This document shows, piece by piece, positions 13,283 to 19,751 of a stretch of 22,550 nt of DNA. The DNA comes from Streptosporangiaceae bacterium (GTDB taxonomy: Bacteria; Actinomycetota; Actinomycetes; Streptosporangiales; Streptosporangiaceae). The DNA lies in NCBI GenBank assembly GCA_025934635.1, contig JAICWX010000128.1, positions 1 to 22,550 on the forward strand, written 5' to 3'. The notes beneath the pieces were generated by a model. That model was given only the letters and a program-made list of their open reading frames with translations, had not been told where the DNA came from and did no database searches. The stretch's first letter is position 1. Each line of letters starts with the position of its first letter. Both the position numbers and the translations under genes were made by a program.

Positions 13283-13903
13283 TCAGCGCCAGTAGACGGC
13301 TTTGACCCAGATGGTGCACAGGGCGTCCAGGGCGCGCTCGTCGTCGAAGGGGACGTCCTTCTCGCCGCCCTGGCCGAGCCAGATGTAGCAGAAGTGCTCC
13401 AGCATGGCGGACAGGGCCGAGGCCGTCATCACCGGATCGACGCCCGGGCAGTAGCCGTCCGCCTGGGCCGCCTGGATGGAGCCCGCTATCCGGCTGATGG
13501 CCTCGCCGCGCAGCTCGAGCCAGCGGTCCCGGAAGCGGCCCTCGATCATGGCCGCCTGGAAGATCCCGATCAGCTCGCCGCGGCGGCGGCCGTAGGTGCG
13601 CCAGAAGCCGATGACCGCCTCGCGCAGCGCCTCCTCGCCGGACAGGCCGGCCCGGTACGGCAGCGCGGCCAGCTGGGTGGCCTCGGCGTGGAACTCCTCG
13701 GCCAGCGCGATGAGCAGGTCGGCCTTGGTGTCGTAGTAGTTGTAGAACGAGGCCACCGACCGGCCGGCCGCCGCGGCGATGTCGCTGATCTTGGCGTTGA
13801 GGTAGCCGTCACGGGCGAACACCAGCCGGGCGGCCGCACGGAAGGCCTCGTCGGTCCGCTGCCCCTTGGTCGCGGCCTTCTCGAGGGGCGGCCCGGTGCT
13901 CAA
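13283..13903 (-). CDS. TetR/AcrR family transcriptional regulator
   Basis: This 206-aa protein has the TetR DNA-binding domain at about residues 15-62: FRAAARLVFARDGYLNAKISDIAAAAGRSVASFYNYYDTKADLL, with helix-turn-helix ISDIAAAAGRSVASFYNYY. A ligand-binding helical domain follows. The only start that keeps the whole domain is TTG 13903, because no ATG or GTG occurs in frame between the upstream stop and the HTH. It lies 10 bases after the stop of the VOC gene, in the same operon. It probably represses that operon and perhaps others in the aromatic cluster in response to a pathway compound. The long palindrome at 14493-14520 is the obvious candidate site. It is convergent with the RHH gene, with a 9-base gap. 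Confidence 0.85.
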   Translation of the reverse strand: MSTGPPLEKAATKGQRTDEAFRAAARLVFARDGYLNAKISDIAAAAGRSVASFYNYYDTKADLLIALAEEFHAEATQLAALPYRAGLSGEEALREAVIGFWRTYGRRRGELIGIFQAAMIEGRFRDRWLELRGEAISRIAGSIQAAQADGYCPGVDPVMTASALSAMLEHFCYIWLGQGGEKDVPFDDERALDALCTIWVKAVYWR

Positions 13904-13913
13904 CGGTACGGTG

Positions 13914-14471
13914 CTAAACGGTGCGGTCGGCCGCGGTCTTGGGCTCGTGCGCGACGTCGCCGGGCTGGCCCATCGCCCGCCGCCAGCAGGCGAACTCCAG
14001 CACGATGCCGTCCGGGCCCTGGAAGTAGAACGAGCGGACGAACACCCCGGGGTGCAGTTCCCTGGCCACGCCGGCCTCGCTGTCGTCGTGGTCCAGGATC
14101 GGGCTGACCCTGACGCCCTTGTTCACCAGCTTGTCGCGGTACTCCAGGAACTTGTCCTCGGGCACGTTGAACGCGATGTGGTTCATCGAGCCGACCGCGC
14201 TGGTCCACTCCCCCAGGCCGGGCGCGTTCACCGGTGCGGAGATGCCGGGCATTCCTTCCGGGGCGTCGGGGAACCAGAAGAAGGCCAGCGTGTTACCGCC
14301 GCCCATGTCGAAGAAGAAGTGCTGGCCCCGGTGGCCGGAAAGCTCGATCGTCTTGACCAGGCGCATGCCCAGGACGTCGGTGTAGAACGCCATGGTCTCC
14401 TTCATGTCCGAGCAGACCAGCGCCAGGTGGTTGACGCCGGCGAGCGCGAATTCCTCGTTCTGCCATTCCAT
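13914..14471 (-). CDS. VOC family metalloenzyme (glyoxalase/extradiol dioxygenase fold)
   Basis: This 185-aa protein has two beta-alpha-beta-beta-beta modules. The probable metal ligands are H15 (GVNHLALVC), H98 (SMNHIAFNV) and E159 (GIVLEFACW), the His-His-Glu set of the vicinal-oxygen-chelate superfamily. The length is that of a single-domain VOC enzyme. Position beside ring-dioxygenase genes suggests a catabolic step, such as ring cleavage or isomerisation, but two-module VOC proteins of this size are often glyoxalase- or epimerase-like, so the reaction is open. ATG 14471 is preceded by a strong GAGGAGGGCCC ribosome site. It forms an operon with the downstream TetR gene and is divergent from the IclR gene. 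Confidence 0.82.
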   Translation of the reverse strand: MEWQNEEFALAGVNHLALVCSDMKETMAFYTDVLGMRLVKTIELSGHRGQHFFFDMGGGNTLAFFWFPDAPEGMPGISAPVNAPGLGEWTSAVGSMNHIAFNVPEDKFLEYRDKLVNKGVRVSPILDHDDSEAGVARELHPGVFVRSFYFQGPDGIVLEFACWRRAMGQPGDVAHEPKTAADRTV

Positions 14472-14492
14472 GGGCCCTCCTCAGGTTCGTCA

Positions 14493-14520
14493 AAACTAAA
14501 TCTAAACTCAGATTCAGTTT
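14493..14520. promoter_or_regulatory. Long operator palindrome between VOC and IclR genes
   Basis: Arms AAACTAAATCT (14493-14503) and AGATTCAGTTT (14510-14520) match at 10 of 11 positions with a 6-nt spacer. The size fits a TetR-family operator. It lies 21 nt upstream of the VOC start in a strikingly AT-rich patch that must also contain the VOC promoter. Confidence 0.6.
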
Positions 14521-14533
14521 CTGGGAAGGGCGG

Positions 14534-15370
14534 ATGGGTGCCCTGCTGGCCGCGGTCACGGCTATCGTTTCTGCTGTGCAGAAACCAGCGTCTTCACCGC
14601 AGCCGGCCTACCCGATTACGTCGGTCGACAACGCGCTGCGGCTGCTGGTGCTGTTCCGCGACCGGCCGCGGGTCCGGTTGTCCGAGGCCAGCGAGTACCT
14701 GGGCGTCGCCCACTCCACCGCGCACCGGCTGATGGCGATGCTGGCCTTGCACGGGTTCGTCCGGCAGGAGGCGGATTCGCGGGCCTACGTGGCGGGCCCG
14801 GTGCTGACCGAGATCGGCCTGGCCGCGGTGCGCGAGCTCGACATCCGGCTGCACGCCCGGCCGGCCCTGGAGCAGCTGGCCGCCGCGCTCGGCGAGACCG
14901 TGCACCTGGCCGTGCTCGAGGGCGGCAGCGTGCGGTACCTGGACGCGGTGGAGAGCCCGCGGGCGCTGCGGGTCGCCGCGCGCACCGGCACGACCCTCGC
15001 GGCCAACTGCACCGCGTCGGGCAAGGCGCTGCTGGCCGAGCTGCCCGCCGCCGAGGTGACGGCACTGTTCGGCAATGCTGACGGGTCCGGGCTGACCGCG
15101 CTGACCGGGCGGTCCATCACCACGCTGCCGCGGCTGCGGGCCGAGCTGGCCCGGGTGCGCGAGCGGGGCTGCGCGGTGAACGTCGAGGAGAGCGAGGACG
15201 GGGTCGCCTCGGTGGCGGTGGCGGTGCACGGCCCGCGGCTGGCCCCGGCCGCGGCGCTGGCCGTGTCGGGGCCGGTGTCGCGGATGACCGGCGAGGTCAT
15301 CGGCCGGATCGAGGCCGGGCTGCGGGAGCGGGCCGCGTGGCTGGCGGCGCAGCTGGCCCGGGCTACCTAA
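14534..15370 (+). CDS. IclR family transcriptional regulator
   Basis: This protein is 278 aa from ATG 14534. The winged helix-turn-helix is VDNALRLLVLFRDRPRVRLSEASEYLGVAHSTAHRLMAMLALHGFVRQ. The effector domain follows, with the family motifs GETVHLAVLEGGSVRYLD, LAANCTASGKALLAELP and the late VNVEESEDGVASVAVAV. IclR proteins often control aromatic catabolism, which fits the neighbouring dioxygenase cluster. The true start may be GTG 14576 (VQKPASSPQP, 264 aa), because residues before it are not family-like and a perfect palindrome covers that codon. The upstream ATG has a GGAAGGG site only 3 nt away, which is too close. It is divergent from the VOC/TetR operon. Confidence 0.85.
   Translation: MGALLAAVTAIVSAVQKPASSPQPAYPITSVDNALRLLVLFRDRPRVRLSEASEYLGVAHSTAHRLMAMLALHGFVRQEADSRAYVAGPVLTEIGLAAVRELDIRLHARPALEQLAAALGETVHLAVLEGGSVRYLDAVESPRALRVAARTGTTLAANCTASGKALLAELPAAEVTALFGNADGSGLTALTGRSITTLPRLRAELARVRERGCAVNVEESEDGVASVAVAVHGPRLAPAAALAVSGPVSRMTGEVIGRIEAGLRERAAWLAAQLARAT
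14567..14585. promoter_or_regulatory. Perfect palindrome at the IclR gene start
   Basis: GTTTCTGC-TGT-GCAGAAAC is a perfect 8-bp inverted repeat with a 3-nt spacer. It overlaps the candidate GTG start codon 14576. The TTCTGC half-site recurs in the dioxygenase/LLM intergenic region, so this is a candidate autoregulatory IclR operator. Confidence 0.55.
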
Positions 15371-15396
15371 CCTGGCAGCGCCACCTGGCTATGTGG

Positions 15397-16176
15397 CTAT
15401 TTGACGCCGGCGCCGCCGTCGGAGTGGACGACGGTGCCGGTGATGCCGCGGGCCCGGTCCGAGGCCAGGAACACGTAGCTGCCCGCGTGATCCTCGCCGC
15501 TGAGCGCGACCTGCAGCGGCGTGCGGCGGCGGAGGTCCTCCTCGCGGCCGGCCGTAGCGCCCAGGACCCGCTGGTCCAGGCCCATGCTGCGGGGGCCGGT
15601 GAGCTCGGTGCCCAGCGTGCCGCCCGGCGCGACGCCGTTGACCCGCACGTCGGGGGCCAGCTCGTGGGCGAGCGCGATCACGCAGCCGCGGACGGCGAAC
15701 TTGGACGCCACGTAGAGGATGCCGCCGCGGCCGGGATAGAAGCCGGACGTGGAGACGGTCAGCACGACCGAACCGCCCGCCCGGCGCAGCTCGGGCAGCG
15801 CCGCCTGCACGGTGACCAGCTGGCTCTTGACGTTGACGGCGAACATCTCGTCGAAGGCGGCGTCGAGCTGGTCCCCGGGTATGTCGGCCAGGCCGCGGTA
15901 GAAGTCGAAGATGCCGACGCAGTTGACCAGGATGTCCAGGCCGCCGAAGGCCCTGGTGGCAGTGTCCACGGCCGCGCGGGCGTCGGCCAGGGCGGTGGCA
16001 TCACCGTGGGTGATGACGGTGCCGGGCAGGTCGGCGGCCACTCGTTCGGCCTTAATTTTGTCGATTTCCAGGGCGGCGACCTGGGCACCTTCCGCCTGGA
16101 AGGCACTCAGGACGGCCCGGCCGATGCCGGAGCCCGCGCCGGCGACGAGGGCGCGCTTGCCGTCCAGCCAGCCCAT
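15397..16176 (-). CDS. SDR oxidoreductase, BphB/HcaB-like cis-dihydrodiol dehydrogenase
   Basis: This 259-aa short-chain dehydrogenase has a Rossmann nucleotide motif GAGSGIGR (13-20) and the acidic E37 after strand 2, which favours NAD. It has an NxxG-type motif in VNCVGIFDF and the catalytic triad S142, Y155 and K159 (GFYPGRGGILYVASK region). The blocks GIFDFYRGLADIP, AFDEMFAVNVKSQLVTVQAALPEL, SGFYPGRGG and APDVRVNGVAPGGT follow biphenyl and phenylpropionate cis-dihydrodiol dehydrogenases closely. It should rearomatise the cis-dihydrodiol made by the dioxygenase to a catechol. It is the last gene of the four-gene dioxygenase operon. Its ATG overlaps the stop of the small gene by 1 base. It is convergent with the IclR gene, with a 26-base gap. 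Confidence 0.88.
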   Translation of the reverse strand: MGWLDGKRALVAGAGSGIGRAVLSAFQAEGAQVAALEIDKIKAERVAADLPGTVITHGDATALADARAAVDTATRAFGGLDILVNCVGIFDFYRGLADIPGDQLDAAFDEMFAVNVKSQLVTVQAALPELRRAGGSVVLTVSTSGFYPGRGGILYVASKFAVRGCVIALAHELAPDVRVNGVAPGGTLGTELTGPRSMGLDQRVLGATAGREEDLRRRTPLQVALSGEDHAGSYVFLASDRARGITGTVVHSDGGAGVK

Positions 16177-16382
16177 CAGGTGTCTTCCGGACCGTGCGGG
16201 GTGGCCAGGATTTTTGTGAAGAAGTCGTGGTCCTGCCAGGTCAGGGCCTCGAGTTCGAGCGGGCAGAGGAGGATCTGGCGGCCCGAGGCGGGGACGGCGA
16301 TCCGCAGCCGGACGCCGTTGCGGGTCTGTACTGGCTCCACGACGACCTCGCTGAACTCGTTGCCCAGCCTGATTTCGCTCAC
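16176..16382 (-). CDS. Conserved small protein of the dioxygenase operon, function unknown
   Basis: This 68-aa protein is MSEIRLGNEFSEVVVEPV... with a central RNGVRLRIAVPASGR strand pair and a LLCPLELEALTWQDHDFF segment; predicted mainly beta followed by a short helix. It has a single cysteine (C40), so it cannot be a ferredoxin or Rieske protein, and there is no nucleotide motif. I recognise proteins of this type beside ring-hydroxylating dioxygenases in actinomycetes, where some carry the unsupported label dihydrodiol dehydrogenase. Placement between the beta subunit (4-base overlap) and the dehydrogenase (1-base overlap) shows it is made with the enzyme. It may be an accessory or assembly factor for the dioxygenase; this is inference. 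Confidence 0.75.
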   Translation of the reverse strand: MSEIRLGNEFSEVVVEPVQTRNGVRLRIAVPASGRQILLCPLELEALTWQDHDFFTKILATPHGPEDT

Positions 16383-16891
16383 AGGAACACCGCCAGGTTC
16401 TGGGTGCGGATCACGGCCTCGTCCGCGGTGATCTCGCGGCGGGCCAGCTTCAAGCCGGTACTCGTCTCCCGGAGCCGGTCGGTGCGGCCGGCCGAGAGCA
16501 GGTCGGCGTCGCGGGTGTCGCCGCGGCTGCGGAACAGCAGCAGGGCGGACTCGACCTCGAGTCCGCCGTCGTGGCGGAAGGTGCGGACGTTGGTGACGAA
16601 GTGCCGGGTCCGGGACGGCGGGTCCTCGGTCCAGGCGTGGTCGGTGGCCAGCCGCTGGACCCGCTTGCGCAGCGCGTACAGGTCCTCGTCGAAGTGGCCC
16701 ATGCCGTTGCTCACGGGCGCGCCGCGGGCGGTGGTCACCCGGACCGGCATGACGTAGCGGATGTCTTCGGTGAGGAGGTCCAGCCAGCCGGGGTAGTCGG
16801 CGGCGTCGAGCAGGGCCGCCTCCTCGACCAGGAACTGGTGCGCGGCCTGGTGATCCGGGTCAGCGTACGGGAGGGGTTTTTGCTTGCTCAT
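16379..16891 (-). CDS. Aromatic ring-hydroxylating dioxygenase, beta subunit
   Basis: This 170-aa protein has the cone-shaped NTF2-like fold of small dioxygenase subunits: DHQAAHQFLVEEAALLDAADYPGWLDLLTEDIRYVMPVRVT at the N-terminus, then RTRHFVTNVR and ALLLFRSRGDTRDADLLSAGRTDRLRE, the conserved strand block, and LARREITADEAVIRTQNLAVFL at the C-terminus. The beta subunit is structural in the alpha3beta3 hexamer and has no metal site. I start it at ATG 16891, which overlaps the alpha stop codon by 4 bases (ATGA); the frame is open further upstream but that sequence is antisense noise. The typical length of 160-190 residues supports this choice. Confidence 0.9.
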   Translation of the reverse strand: MSKQKPLPYADPDHQAAHQFLVEEAALLDAADYPGWLDLLTEDIRYVMPVRVTTARGAPVSNGMGHFDEDLYALRKRVQRLATDHAWTEDPPSRTRHFVTNVRTFRHDGGLEVESALLLFRSRGDTRDADLLSAGRTDRLRETSTGLKLARREITADEAVIRTQNLAVFL

Positions 16892-18252
16892 CGGGCTACG
16901 CCCAGGTCGGTAGCGGCGTGGGTTTTCGGTTCGCGTTCGAGGTGGTCGCTCCACTGGCTCAGCCAGTGCCGCTGGCCGTACTCGCCGAAGCCCTGGTAGG
17001 CGACGCCGGGGCCGGCGAAGTTCGCGATCGGCGGCTTGAGCGGCTTGCCGTCCGGGGCCAGCCCCATCCGGCTGTTGAGGTTCAGCCGCCGGGCCATCGA
17101 CCCGGTGGCCATGTCGGTGATCGACACCCAGTTCTCCACGTCGTCCTGCTCGAACATGCCCGAGATGCCGAAGCACATCAGGTAGGCCTTGTAGGAGTCC
17201 CTCTTGAACTCCTCCGGGGCGGCGGCGTCGACCGCGAACCAGGACAGGACCTCGGTTTCGGTTGCGCTGACCGGCTGCCACTGGCGCAGGGAGATGAAGG
17301 GCGCGACGGTGCCCTGGTCGTCGATCTGGGGCCAGTTGTGGACCAGGCTCAGGTTGGGGAACAAGGTGGCGGCGGACACCATGAAGCCGCTTTCCGCGAT
17401 GAGGGCTTTCTGCCGATCTGACCAGGTGTCCGCCATGGCCGGGATCATCGCGTCCGGGTAGCCGACGTACCTGAGCTGGCTCTCGAAGTCGCCGCCGGGG
17501 GGCAGCTTATAGGTGGTGCCGGCGCCCGGGCCGGCCTGGTACAGGGCGCCTTCCTTGCGCTTGTTCGCCTTCGGCTCGCGGAACAGGCCGATCTCGACCA
17601 CGCTGGCGTGGGTGTGCGGCGTGTGATAGCTGTCGCCGGCGAAGTTCTCCGCGCCGATCTTCCAGTTGGACTTGACCCGCCAGCGCTGCGGGCCGCGCAG
17701 CTCGATCCCGGCCGGGCTCTGGTTGACGTAGAAGTCCAGGTAGAAGGCGAAGTCGCCGAGGTAGTCGCGGAGCTTTGGTGCGTCCGGGTCGAGGCTGGCG
17801 AAGATCAAACCGCGATAGGTGTCTGTCGACGGCGCGGGCAGCAAGCGCTGGTTCTCGCGGGCGAAGCCGTCTTCGCCGCCGTAGGCGTCCTCGTGGAACG
17901 GCAGGCCGGCCAGGCGGCCGTCGTTGCGGTAGGTCCAGGCGTGGTACGGGCAGCGGAAGTGGCTCGCGTTGCCCAGCTCGGCCCGGCACAGCTGCATGCC
18001 GCGGTGCAGGCACATGTTGAACATGACCCTGACGGTTCCTTTTTCGTCCCGGGCCACGATGAACGAGTCGGCCAGCACCCGGCGGACCACGTAGTCGCCG
18101 GGATCGGGGATCTCGGACTCGTGCGCCAGGTACACCCAGGACCGCGCGAACAGCCGGTCGCGTTCCAGCGCGAAGATCTCCGGGTCGCCGTAGACATGGG
18201 CCGGGATCATGCCCCGCCGCACCTGGCTGACGACGGCGGCTACGTCGATCAT
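16888..18252 (-). CDS. Aromatic ring-hydroxylating dioxygenase, alpha subunit (Rieske)
   Basis: This 454-aa catalytic subunit carries the Rieske [2Fe-2S] motif C81-x-H83 ... C101-x2-H104 and the mononuclear iron site D207/H210/H215 in ENFAGDSYHTPHTH, with the third ligand one of D370/D371 in EQDDVENW. D207 is the expected electron bridge between subunits. It should add both atoms of O2 to an aromatic ring to give a cis-dihydrodiol, passed to the dehydrogenase of the same operon. The substrate pocket differs enough from model enzymes that the substrate cannot be named. ATG 18252 (MIDVAA) is preferred over 18264 (MLITMIDVAA) because GAAGGA lies directly against the latter with no spacing. It is the first gene of its operon. 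No ferredoxin or reductase gene is in the window. Confidence 0.93.
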   Translation of the reverse strand: MIDVAAVVSQVRRGMIPAHVYGDPEIFALERDRLFARSWVYLAHESEIPDPGDYVVRRVLADSFIVARDEKGTVRVMFNMCLHRGMQLCRAELGNASHFRCPYHAWTYRNDGRLAGLPFHEDAYGGEDGFARENQRLLPAPSTDTYRGLIFASLDPDAPKLRDYLGDFAFYLDFYVNQSPAGIELRGPQRWRVKSNWKIGAENFAGDSYHTPHTHASVVEIGLFREPKANKRKEGALYQAGPGAGTTYKLPPGGDFESQLRYVGYPDAMIPAMADTWSDRQKALIAESGFMVSAATLFPNLSLVHNWPQIDDQGTVAPFISLRQWQPVSATETEVLSWFAVDAAAPEEFKRDSYKAYLMCFGISGMFEQDDVENWVSITDMATGSMARRLNLNSRMGLAPDGKPLKPPIANFAGPGVAYQGFGEYGQRHWLSQWSDHLEREPKTHAATDLGVAR

Positions 18253-18295
18253 GGTTATCAGCATTCCTTCGGTGAAGCTTTTGGCCTGGAGTCTG

Positions 18296-18321
18296 TCCTG
18301 CAGAAGTCGTTTCTGCCAGGA
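18296..18321. promoter_or_regulatory. Candidate IclR operator between dioxygenase and LLM genes
   Basis: Arms TCCTGCAGAA (18296-18305) and TTCTGCCAGGA (18311-18321) pair with one extra base, with a 5-nt spacer. The core GCAGAA/TTCTGC half-sites match those at 14567-14585 in reverse order. A plus-strand TACGAT box (18322-18327) follows directly, so binding here would block the LLM promoter and sit upstream of the dioxygenase gene. Confidence 0.5.
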
Positions 18322-18349
18322 TACGATGCGGGCGAAAGGCAGGCACGAG

Positions 18350-19354
18350 ATGCAGATAGGCCTATCGATCGCGTCGCACAGCGGGCTGCCGCCGGCCGCG
18401 GTCGGGGCGGTGGCGGCCCTGGCCGAGCAGGCTGGGTTCGGCGCGGTGTTCGTCGCCGAGGGGCACGGCGACGCCCTGGCCCTGTGCCATCCGGTGGCGG
18501 CGGCGACCGGGCGGGTGCGGGTGGGGACCGCGATCGCGAACGCGGCGCTGCGGCTGCCGGTGCTGGCGGCCAAGACCGCGGCCCAGCTCGACCACGCGAC
18601 CGGCGGCCGGTTCGTGCTCGGCCTGGGGGTGGCGAACACGATCATGAACGGCCGGTTCGGCATCGCGCCGTTCGCGCCGCTGCCGATGATCGAGGAGTAC
18701 GTGGGCGTCGTGCGGGCCGTGCTGGGCGGGTCGCCGGGCTTTGACGGCGCCGTGTACCGGACCGGGACGGTGCCGCTCGACAGCCCGCCGGTCCGGGCCG
18801 GTCTGCCCGTCTACCTGGCCGCGCTGGGGCCGCGGATGCTCGCGCTGGCGGGCCGGATCGCCGACGGGGTGATCCTCAACCTGATGACGCCGGCCCAGGC
18901 GGGTGCGGCGGCTGGCGTCGTCCGCGCGGCCGCGCGGGCGGCCGGGCGGGATCCGGCGTCGGTCGAGATCGTATGCGTGGTGCACTGCGCGCTGTCTTCC
19001 GATCCGGCGGCGGCTGCGGCGGCGGCGCGGGCTATGGTGCTACGTTATGTGCTACATCCGGCTGTGCCGCGACTGTTTGGCGAGCTAGACGGCTCTGGGG
19101 TTGGTCCTGATCTGGGTGGCGTGCGCGAGCTGCTGCTGGCGGGCGACCCGTCAGGTGCTGTCGGACGGGTGCCGCAGCGGGTGGCCGACGGGTTCGTGGC
19201 GCACGGTGACGCGGCGCGGTGCGCGGAGCGGGTGGCGCAGTACCGGGCCGCCGGGGTGGACCTGCCGGTCCTGTTCCCGGTGCCGGTCGGCGGCGACTGG
19301 GGCTACGAGAAGGTCGTTACTGCTCTGGGCGCCGTTTTGGCGTCCTTGACCTAG
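18350..19354 (+). CDS. LLM class F420- or FMN-dependent oxidoreductase
   Basis: This 334-aa protein has the bacterial luciferase-like TIM barrel: an N-terminal strand IGLSIAS, FGAVFVAEGHGDALALCHPVAAATGRVRVGTAIAN, ATGGRFVLGLGVAN, the cis-peptide-type LAALGPRMLALAGRIADGVILNLMTP and the C-terminal HGDAARCAERVAQYRAAGVDLPVLFPV. Actinobacterial members usually use F420 or FMN. Next to a dioxygenase it could act as a monooxygenase or as a reductase on a pathway intermediate; the reaction is unknown. ATG 18350 follows an AAAGGCAGG site 6-8 nt upstream. In-frame ATG 18326 is possible but would overlap the presumed promoter box. It is followed by the NTF2-like gene after 10 bases. Confidence 0.85.
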   Translation: MQIGLSIASHSGLPPAAVGAVAALAEQAGFGAVFVAEGHGDALALCHPVAAATGRVRVGTAIANAALRLPVLAAKTAAQLDHATGGRFVLGLGVANTIMNGRFGIAPFAPLPMIEEYVGVVRAVLGGSPGFDGAVYRTGTVPLDSPPVRAGLPVYLAALGPRMLALAGRIADGVILNLMTPAQAGAAAGVVRAAARAAGRDPASVEIVCVVHCALSSDPAAAAAAARAMVLRYVLHPAVPRLFGELDGSGVGPDLGGVRELLLAGDPSGAVGRVPQRVADGFVAHGDAARCAERVAQYRAAGVDLPVLFPVPVGGDWGYEKVVTALGAVLASLT

Positions 19355-19359
19355 GGAGG
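19354..19359 (+). promoter_or_regulatory. Ribosome binding site that fixes an ATC start
   Basis: GGGAGG ends 5 nt before ATC 19365. No ATG, GTG or TTG lies at a usable distance in the frame of the following protein, and an in-frame TGA at 19347-19349 blocks any start further upstream. Confidence 0.65.
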
Positions 19360-19364
19360 CAGCT

Positions 19365-19751
19365 ATCAGCGAGGAACTCGTCATCCGCTTCTTCAGCGCG
19401 CTGGAAGCCGGCGACATCGGCACCCTGGAGGAGATCTACGCGCCGGACGCGGTCATCTGGCACAACGACGACCTGCTCGAGCAGCCGGTCGAGGACAACC
19501 TGAAGACGCTGCGGGGCCTGCACCGGGTGGTGTCCGGCCTGCACTACGAGATCATCCGGCGGGTCCCGGCCCCGGACGGGGTGCTGCAGCAGCACATCCT
19601 GCGCGGACGGCTGCCCGACGGCTCCGACGTCGCGCTGCACGCCGCCATGTACCTGCAGGTCCGCGACGGCCATATCACCCGGATCGAGGAGTACCTGGAC
19701 TCCGGGCAGCGTGCCAAGATCAAGGCCGCCCGCGACGCCCTCACCAGCTAG
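19365..19751 (+). CDS. NTF2-like (SnoaL-type) protein with apparent ATC start
   Basis: This 128-aa protein begins SEELVIRFFSALEAGDIGTLEEIYAPDAVIWHNDD after the start codon. It is a clear NTF2-like/SnoaL fold: the first helices, the acidic pocket motif DAVIWHND, a strand LHYEIIRRVP, and the end GHITRIEEYLDSGQ. Proteins of this fold are small isomerases, dehydratases or accessory enzymes; here probably an accessory enzyme of the aromatic pathway. Homology starts at ATC 19365, 5 nt after a good GGGAGG site. The next conventional start is GTG 19527, which would lose the first half of the fold. Either ATC initiates, or the gene has lost its ATG by one base change. It follows the LLM gene by 10 bases and overlaps the convergent esterase by 11. 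Confidence 0.8.
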   Translation: MSEELVIRFFSALEAGDIGTLEEIYAPDAVIWHNDDLLEQPVEDNLKTLRGLHRVVSGLHYEIIRRVPAPDGVLQQHILRGRLPDGSDVALHAAMYLQVRDGHITRIEEYLDSGQRAKIKAARDALTS

